NCBI GenBank assembly: GCA_045046905.1
Contig: JASFYU010000038.1
Span: 1-5,875 of the forward strand
Reading direction: 5' to 3'
DNA from: JASFYU01 sp045046905
GTDB lineage: Bacteria > Bacteroidota > Bacteroidia > Flavobacteriales > Flavobacteriaceae
Length of the DNA: 5,875 nucleotides
The notes below the pieces were generated by a model, which worked only from the letters and a program-made list of their open reading frames with translations, was not told the DNA's origin and did not search any database. The position numbers were made by a program, and so were the translations under genes. Positions 1 to 4,038 of this stretch are shown here, in pieces; position 1 is the first letter of the stretch; every line of letters begins with the position of its first letter.

Positions 1-75
1 ACTCCCTATTACGTTGTCTCCACAATATGACAATGAACTTCTTTACTCTTTAGCCTTGTGTTTGTCTCTCAAAGC
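1..75 (-). promoter_or_regulatory. Putative rRNA leader with boxA-like antitermination site
   Basis: This is the transcribed stretch downstream of the leftward promoter. On the minus strand, positions 38 to 23 read GTTCATTGTCATATTG. That resembles the GTTCTTTGACATATT-type sequences found ahead of rRNA genes in Bacteroidota, and the boxA signal to which Nus factors bind for rRNA antitermination. No open reading frame begins here and no 16S 5' end is present within the window, so the mature rRNA would start further left. A tRNA or another stable RNA leader is the main alternative. Confidence 0.5.
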
Positions 76-80
76 GGCTG

Positions 81-121
81 CAAATATATAACCGTTTTTT
101 AAATTAAAAAGATAATTTCAA
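81..121 (-). promoter_or_regulatory. Putative rRNA-operon promoter, directed leftwards
   Basis: Read on the minus strand, positions 88 to 81 spell TATATTTG, a perfect match to the Bacteroidota -7 element TAnnTTTG. Upstream of it (plus-strand positions 92-150) is a nearly pure A/T tract with repeated A-runs, as expected of a strong UP-like promoter. A clean TTTG -33 element is not seen at the usual distance; the region around 108-113 reads only TCTTT. Transcription would start near position 75 and run off the left edge. The GC-richer CAGCCGC following the -7 box and the downstream boxA-like stretch are what suggest a stable-RNA operon rather than a protein gene. The promoter element is seen; its rRNA identity is inferred. 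Confidence 0.6.
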
Positions 122-400
122 TCTTTTTTAATCTTTTTTTTAAACTCTTTTTCAACATGCTACATGCTAGTAGTTTACATCACCATCTTAAAAATAAGGA
201 TTTTAAATTTAAGCTAATTACTTCACTTATGCAAGTGCTCATCATAGGATTTAAACCATTTTATTCACCTCAATCCGATAAATACCTACACTCTTAAACT
301 ATAAATTAGATATCTATCGTATGTTCCCACAACCAGACCAACAGCTCTAGAGTCATTTATACCAAAGTTAGGAACGGCCCTAAAACATAATCGCTGACTA
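122..400. other. Intergenic region, no gene recognised
   Basis: This A/T-rich spacer separates the leftward promoter from the thrS promoter. I found no tRNA cloverleaf, no convincing reading frame on either strand and no riboswitch or T-box sequence. Small items only: a tandem ACATGCT pair at 155-168, a weak 5-bp hairpin CACTT/AAGTG at 224-237, and on the minus strand a TAACTTTG (370 to 363) that matches the -7 consensus but has no -33 partner. The spacer may simply insulate two strong divergent promoters. Confidence 0.5.
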
Positions 401-431
401 TTGTAAGCATAGATAGCAAGTGTTATCTTTG
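401..431 (+). promoter_or_regulatory. Bacteroidota-type promoter of the thrS operon
   Basis: TTG at 401-403 (a -33 element) is followed after exactly 20 bases by TATCTTTG at 424-431, a perfect TAnnTTTG -7 element. Both sequence and spacing fit promoters read by the primary sigma factor of Bacteroidota. The start of transcription should fall around 437-438, giving a leader of only about 12 bases before the thrS ATG. The 8-base palindrome TATCGATA (438-445) lies right at the predicted start. Confidence 0.85.
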
Positions 432-449
432 CGAACTTATCGATAGAAA

Positions 450-2393
450 ATGACAATAAAGATTACATTACCCGACGGCACAATAAAAGAATTCTCTAAA
501 GGAAGCACTCCGATGGCCGTAGCCAAAAGCATTAGTGAGGGTTTTGCGCGGAACGTTATCTCGGCAAAATTCAATGATACTATAGTCGAAACGGTTACTC
601 CACTACAAGAAGATGGATCCTTGATACTATATACATGGAGCAACAAAGAAGGGAAAACAGCTTTTTGGCACTCTACATCACATATAGTAGCGCAGGCTAT
701 CGAAGAACTTTACCCTAGCGCGAAATTAACTATCGGCCCCGCAATCGAAAACGGATTCTACTATGATGTAGACTTTGGAGAGCATACCATTTCTGAAAAA
801 AACTTTCCTGAAATAGAAAAAAGAGCCATAGAGATTGCACGCGGCAAACACGATTATAAACTGCGCCCCGTTTCAAAAGCCGACGCCTTAGCCCTATATA
901 CATCGCAGGGCAATGAATACAAGGTAGAATTAATCGAAAACTTGGAAGATGGCACGATAAGCTTCTGCGACCATGACACTTTTACCGACTTATGCCGGGG
1001 CGGACACATACCTAATACAGGTATCGTAAAGGCCATCAAAATTTTAAGTGTTGCTGGGGCCTATTGGAGGGGCAATGAGAACAACAAACAGCTTACCCGA
1101 GTATACGGCATTTCTTTTCCAAAACAGAAAGAGCTTACCGAATATCTAGAATTACTGGAAGAAGCCAAAAAACGTGACCATAGAAAACTAGGACGAGAAC
1201 TCGAACTATTCACATTTTCGAAGAAAGTAGGGCAAGGTTTGCCCTTATGGCTACCCAAGGGTGCCGCCTTACGAGAACGCTTGGAACAGTTTCTTAAAAA
1301 AGCTCAAAAAAAAGCGGGTTATCAAACGGTGATTACACCACATATAGGGCAGAAAGAACTCTACGTCACCTCTGGTCACTATGAAAAATATGGCGCGGAT
1401 AGTTTTCAGCCCATAAAAACGCCTAAAGAAGGTGAGGAGTTTTTGTTAAAACCTATGAACTGCCCTCATCACTGCGAGATATACAATTCTAAGCCATGGA
1501 GCTACAAAGACCTGCCACAACGCTTTGCAGAATTCGGTACGGTATACCGATACGAGCAAAGTGGCGAGCTACATGGGCTTACGCGGGTTCGCGGGTTCAC
1601 ACAAGATGATGCCCATATTTTCTGCACATCAGAACAGCTTGACCAAGAGTTTAAAAACGTTATCGACCTATCTATATATGTACTAGGTTCCTTGGGCTTT
1701 GATGATTTTACCGCCCAAGTATCCATACGAGATTTGGATACGCCCGAAAAATATATTGGATCAGTCGAGAATTGGGAAAAGGCCGAAAATGCCATTATCA
1801 ATGCGGCCAAGGAAAAAGGACTCGATTTCGTGATTGAAAAAGGAGAGGCGGCATTTTACGGCCCGAAATTAGATTTCATGGTCAAGGATGCCCTAGGTAG
1901 GCGGTGGCAATTAGGAACCATTCAGGTCGATTACAACCTGCCCGAACGTTTTGAACTAACATACAAGGGTAGTGACAATCAACTTCATAGACCCGTAATG
2001 ATTCATCGAGCACCCTTCGGAAGCATGGAGCGTTTCATCGCCCTTTTACTGGAGCATACCGGTGGAAATTTCCCCTTATGGCTTATTCCTGAACAAGCCA
2101 TTATATTGCCTGTCAGCGAGAAATACGAAAAATATGCAGAAAAAGTTTTAAAATCACTAGAAAATAACGAAATTCGCGCCCTCATTGATGACAGGAATGA
2201 AACGGTCGGAAAGAAAATACGAGAAGCGGAAATGAATAAAATTCCGTTTATGCTTATCGTTGGAGGAAATGAGGAGGAGGCGAATACCATCTCTGTTCGC
2301 AGACACGGCGGAGATGATTTTGGAGCAATTTCGGTCACTGATTTTATCGACTTGGTAACTACCGAAATAAATAGTACCTTAAAGTCGTTTTAA
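450..2393 (+). CDS. thrS: Threonyl-tRNA synthetase
   Basis: Class II aminoacyl-tRNA synthetase that charges tRNA-Thr with threonine in the cytoplasm; 647 residues, full length for the bacterial form. Domains in order: TGS (about 1-62); editing domain (about 63-225) with the HxxxH pair His74/His78 and CRGGH with Cys182 and His186, which hydrolyses mischarged Ser-tRNA; class II catalytic core (about 245-540); anticodon-binding domain (about 545-640). The zinc ligands that select threonine are visible as Cys338 (in MNCPHHC), His389 (in DDAHIF) and His519 (in MIHRAP). Motif 2 Arg367 is in VYRYEQ, and motif 3 is GSMERF around 524-529. All key residues are present. The ATG at 450 begins the normal TGS domain and lies just after the predicted transcription start; no Shine-Dalgarno sequence is visible. 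First gene of the thrS-infC-rpmI-rplT cluster, ending 31 bases before infC. Confidence 0.98.
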   Translation: MTIKITLPDGTIKEFSKGSTPMAVAKSISEGFARNVISAKFNDTIVETVTPLQEDGSLILYTWSNKEGKTAFWHSTSHIVAQAIEELYPSAKLTIGPAIENGFYYDVDFGEHTISEKNFPEIEKRAIEIARGKHDYKLRPVSKADALALYTSQGNEYKVELIENLEDGTISFCDHDTFTDLCRGGHIPNTGIVKAIKILSVAGAYWRGNENNKQLTRVYGISFPKQKELTEYLELLEEAKKRDHRKLGRELELFTFSKKVGQGLPLWLPKGAALRERLEQFLKKAQKKAGYQTVITPHIGQKELYVTSGHYEKYGADSFQPIKTPKEGEEFLLKPMNCPHHCEIYNSKPWSYKDLPQRFAEFGTVYRYEQSGELHGLTRVRGFTQDDAHIFCTSEQLDQEFKNVIDLSIYVLGSLGFDDFTAQVSIRDLDTPEKYIGSVENWEKAENAIINAAKEKGLDFVIEKGEAAFYGPKLDFMVKDALGRRWQLGTIQVDYNLPERFELTYKGSDNQLHRPVMIHRAPFGSMERFIALLLEHTGGNFPLWLIPEQAIILPVSEKYEKYAEKVLKSLENNEIRALIDDRNETVGKKIREAEMNKIPFMLIVGGNEEEANTISVRRHGGDDFGAISVTDFIDLVTTEINSTLKSF

Positions 2394-2424
2394 AAAAAAG
2401 AATTTTAATTAAAAACTACGAGTC

Positions 2425-2427
2425 ATA
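2425..2427 (+). promoter_or_regulatory. Non-canonical ATA start codon of infC
   Basis: Translating the infC frame backwards from its conserved core gives an uninterrupted N-terminus up to the stop TAA at 2410-2412. That interval holds no ATG, GTG or TTG before TTG 2518. The residues from 2425, (I/M)AIRKRFRPQPRRE, match the usual flavobacterial IF3 N-terminus MAIRRRFRPQPRRE as I remember it, placing the start on ATA at 2425. ATA at 2431 is the second choice. The upstream stretch is A-rich with no clear Shine-Dalgarno sequence. In E. coli infC begins with AUU, and IF3 rejects this codon to limit its own synthesis; an AUA start would allow the same control here. Confidence 0.8.
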
Positions 2428-2979
2428 GCAATACGAAAAAGATTTAGGCCCCAACCTAGGCGGGAAAATAAAAACCCCCACAAAATCAATGCGAGGATTA
2501 TCTCCCCTAATGTTAGATTGGTCGGAGATAATTTAGATGTAGGTGTTTATCCATTGGCGGAAGCAATGGCAAAGTCTGAAGAGTTGGGATTAGACCTGGT
2601 AGAGATCTCACCGAAAGCCGATCCTCCTGTTTGTAAAATTATAGATTACAAAAAATTTCTATACGAACAGAAGAAGCGTGAGAAGATAATGAAGGCGAAG
2701 GCTTCGAAAGTAGTCGTCAAAGAAATCAGATTCGGACCAAATACCGATGATCATGATTACGCCTTTAAAAAGAAACACGCCGAAAAATTCTTGAAAGATG
2801 GATCCAAATTAAAAGCTTATGTCTTTTTTAAAGGGCGCTCTATCGTTTACAAGGATCAAGGAGAGATTTTGTTATTGCGTTTGGCTTCTGAACTCGAAGA
2901 ATGGGGTAAGGTAGAACAAATGCCGAGATTGGAAGGAAAGCGAATGACCATGTTCATCGCCCCGAAAACAAAAAAATAG
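2425..2979 (+). CDS. infC: Translation initiation factor IF-3
   Basis: IF3 binds the 30S subunit, keeps it apart from 50S and checks the start-codon/initiator-tRNA pairing. With the ATA start the protein has 184 residues, the usual length. A basic N-terminal tail (RKRFRPQPRR) is followed by the N-domain (about 19-88, containing KINARI, VRLVGDN, GLDLVEISP and PPVCKI), a Lys-rich linker helix (about 85-105, YEQKKREKIMKAKASK), and the C-domain (about 106-180, with KEIRFGP, HDYAFK, KAYVFFKGRS and RMTMFIAPK). Starting instead at the first conventional codon, TTG 2518, would begin at Leu32 inside the VRLVGDN segment and remove conserved N-domain residues, so I reject it. It lies 31 bases after thrS, probably on the same transcript, and its level is likely limited by IF3 itself through the AUA start. 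Confidence 0.95.
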   Translation: MAIRKRFRPQPRRENKNPHKINARIISPNVRLVGDNLDVGVYPLAEAMAKSEELGLDLVEISPKADPPVCKIIDYKKFLYEQKKREKIMKAKASKVVVKEIRFGPNTDDHDYAFKKKHAEKFLKDGSKLKAYVFFKGRSIVYKDQGEILLLRLASELEEWGKVEQMPRLEGKRMTMFIAPKTKK

Positions 2980-3001
2980 CGACCCATTATTGTTCGCTAT
3001 T
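2975..3001 (+). other. Hairpin overlapping the infC stop codon
   Basis: ATAGCGA (2976-2982) is exactly complementary to TCGCTAT (2994-3000), extendable by one A-T pair (2975/3001), with an 11-base loop. The left arm contains the infC TAG stop, so ribosomes finishing infC would melt it. No U-tract follows. It may be part of the control structure between infC and rpmI, or simply a 3'-end stabilising hairpin. Confidence 0.55.
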
Positions 3002-3012
3002 ATATAAGAAAC

Positions 3013-3046
3013 TAAACGCTGCTCGCCTTATCGCGGGCAGCGTTTA
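3013..3046 (+). terminator. Strong hairpin between infC and rpmI: attenuator or feedback site
   Basis: TAAACGCTGC (3013-3022) pairs perfectly with GCAGCGTTTA (3037-3046). The stem continues inward with U-G, C-G, G-C and C-G pairs to a 6-base loop at 3027-3032, about 14 bp in all. The downstream sequence (AATATGTCTTTTC) is only moderately U-rich, so termination would probably be partial. This position, between IF3 and the L35/L20 genes, is where E. coli carries structures for L20 feedback repression of rpmI-rplT. A role in uncoupling the ribosomal-protein genes from thrS-infC is inferred; the hairpin itself is plain in the sequence. Confidence 0.6.
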
Positions 3047-3129
3047 ATATGTCTTTTCAACTGAGCACATAGTGACGGTTCTAAAGAAATTAGTAAAATT
3101 TAGTGAGATTAAATTAATAAATAGGAAAA

Positions 3130-3327
3130 ATGCCTAAACAGAAAACAAAATCCAGTGCCAAAAAGCGATTTAAGCTTACCGGTAGTGGTAAAATCAAAAG
3201 AAAGCACGCTTTTAAAAGTCATATTTTGACGAAAAAGTCTAAAAAGCGCAAGCTTAAGTTAACACATGACGGCTTGGTTCACCAAGCAGATGTTAACAGT
3301 ATTAAAGAACAATTACGCTTAAAGTAA
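3130..3327 (+). CDS. rpmI: 50S ribosomal protein L35 (bL35)
   Basis: Small, very basic structural protein of the large ribosomal subunit, 65 residues, the normal length. The hallmark N-terminus MPKQKTKSSAKKRFKLTGSGK and the KRKHAFKSHIL and LTKKSKKRK stretches identify the family; almost a third of the chain is Lys or Arg, for rRNA binding. The ATG at 3130 begins this conserved N-terminus directly. Ahead of it is AGGA at 3123-3126, closer than an ideal Shine-Dalgarno sequence, in an A-rich context typical of the phylum. It sits 150 bases after infC and 97 before rplT, both gaps untranslated and long for such a cluster. L35 and L20 are made together and in E. coli are repressed by L20 at the mRNA level; the same is plausible here but unproven. 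Confidence 0.97.
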   Translation: MPKQKTKSSAKKRFKLTGSGKIKRKHAFKSHILTKKSKKRKLKLTHDGLVHQADVNSIKEQLRLK

Positions 3328-3424
3328 TTCTTCTTTAAAGGTAAATTAATAATAACCATGGAGTTAGGCAAGATATTTTAAAAGAGTCGATTATCGACCG
3401 CCTACTACAAAAACAATTTAAATT
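3328..3424 (+). other. rpmI-rplT spacer with small hairpin
   Basis: This untranslated gap contains GTCGA (3386-3390) pairing with TCGAC (3394-3398) around a 3-base loop, followed by an A-rich stretch leading to the rplT ATG. A 7-codon mini-frame (3358-3381, MELGKIF then TAA) also occurs. No Bacteroidota promoter element is visible, so rplT is probably read from the upstream transcript. The hairpin lies about 26 bases before the rplT start, close enough to influence initiation, but a regulatory role is only a guess. Confidence 0.35.
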
Positions 3425-3769
3425 ATGCCAAGATCAGTAAATGCAGTTGCTTCAAGAGCCAGAAGAAAAAAGGTGATGAAGCAAGCCAAAGGGTATTTCG
3501 GAAGACGTAAAAACGTTTGGACGGTTGCCAAAAATGCGGTTGAAAAAGCAATGTTATATGCGTATAGAGACCGAAGAACCAAAAAGAGAAATTTTCGTGC
3601 CCTATGGATCACCCGTATCAATGCAGGTGCCCGATTACACGGAATGTCTTATTCACAATTCATGGGTAAGGTAAAAGTCAATAATATCGAATTGAACCGA
3701 AAGGTACTTGCCGATTTGGCCATGAACCACCCAGATGCTTTTAAAGCCGTCGTGGATAGAGTAAAATAG
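3425..3769 (+). CDS. rplT: 50S ribosomal protein L20 (bL20)
   Basis: Early-assembly protein of the large subunit that binds 23S rRNA directly; 114 residues, the usual length. The long basic N-terminal extension begins MPRSVNAVASRARRKK and continues through AKGYFGRRKNVW. The globular C-terminal domain carries the family signature region (RNFRALWITRINAGAR followed by LHGMSYSQFM), then LNRKVLADLAMNHPDAFKAVV. The ATG at 3425 starts the conserved N-terminus; there is no strong Shine-Dalgarno sequence, only A-rich sequence upstream. L20 is the known autogenous repressor of rpmI-rplT in E. coli and of infC-rpmI-rplT in Bacillus. It is the last gene of the operon and is followed after about 20 bases by a strong terminator. 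Confidence 0.98.
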   Translation: MPRSVNAVASRARRKKVMKQAKGYFGRRKNVWTVAKNAVEKAMLYAYRDRRTKKRNFRALWITRINAGARLHGMSYSQFMGKVKVNNIELNRKVLADLAMNHPDAFKAVVDRVK

Positions 3770-3790
3770 ATATAGAATGTTCTCACTAAT

Positions 3791-3830
3791 AAAAAAATCC
3801 GACCCGCTCATTAGCAGGTCGGATTTTTTA
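3791..3830. terminator. Intrinsic terminator after rplT, probably bidirectional
   Basis: A5 plus ATCCGACC (3792-3804) pairs with GGTCGGAT plus T5 (3817-3829), a 13-bp stem. Beyond a C/A mismatch, GCT (3806-3808) and AGC (3813-3815) extend it to a 4-base loop. The 3' arm ends in a run of six T on the plus strand, and the complementary A-run gives seven T on the minus strand. It can therefore end the rplT transcript and perhaps also transcription arriving from the convergent gene that stops at 4039. Confidence 0.9.
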
Positions 3831-4038
3831 TTAGGTATTATCTCATACTAATTTCATATTGACGGCATACCGTTTCCCCTGGCCTAAATAATGGGCGTAC
3901 AGTTATTTCTAGGCCATTGCCTTACCGCTCTGTTGGTGGCTCTTACAGCCCATTTACCACCAAAATAAGTAATCGCCTTTGTCGCTTTGTCCTTTTTCCG
4001 CATGACAGTTAGATATTCTTTTTCTACTTTTGTAAAGA
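3831..4038. other. Convergent intergenic region with two further hairpins
   Basis: This stretch separates the rplT terminator from the end of the minus-strand gene and is visibly richer in G and C than the spacer upstream of thrS. TGGCCTA (3880-3886) pairs with TAGGCCA (3910-3916), and after a 2-base bulge AATAA (3887-3891) pairs with TTATT (3903-3907). TTGGTGG (3933-3939) pairs with CCACCAA (3957-3963). Neither hairpin is followed by a clear T-run on either strand. A 39-codon frame runs from ATG at 4003 to TAG at 3884 on the minus strand but is not convincing as a gene. Confidence 0.45.

Noticed and set aside
155..168. Tandem ACATGCT repeat
   Set aside because: Only two 7-base copies; no extension into a longer repeat or array.
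363..370. Second minus-strand TAnnTTTG match (TAACTTTG)
   Set aside because: No TTG-type -33 element at the right distance and no gene immediately downstream; an 8-base match with two free positions is expected by chance.
90..449. T-box, riboswitch or threonine leader upstream of thrS
   Set aside because: No T-box consensus, no run of threonine codons in a leader peptide and no terminator hairpin; the predicted start of transcription lies only about 12 bases before thrS.
1502..1810. Minus-strand frame of about 100 codons inside thrS
   Set aside because: It is antisense to the conserved catalytic core of thrS; composition is Ser/Pro/Cys-rich as in shadow frames, with no recognisable domain.
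2003..2338. Minus-strand frame of about 110 codons inside thrS
   Set aside because: Shadow of the thrS C-terminal coding sequence, low-complexity Ser/Phe-rich, no support.
2518..2979. infC starting at TTG 2518 (153 residues)
   Set aside because: It would begin inside the conserved VRLVGDN segment and drop an upstream stretch that clearly reads as IF3 N-terminus.
3089..3105. Possible separate promoter for rpmI (TAAAATTTAG)
   Set aside because: It does not fit TAnnTTTG and has no -33 element, so rpmI is better explained as part of the operon transcript.
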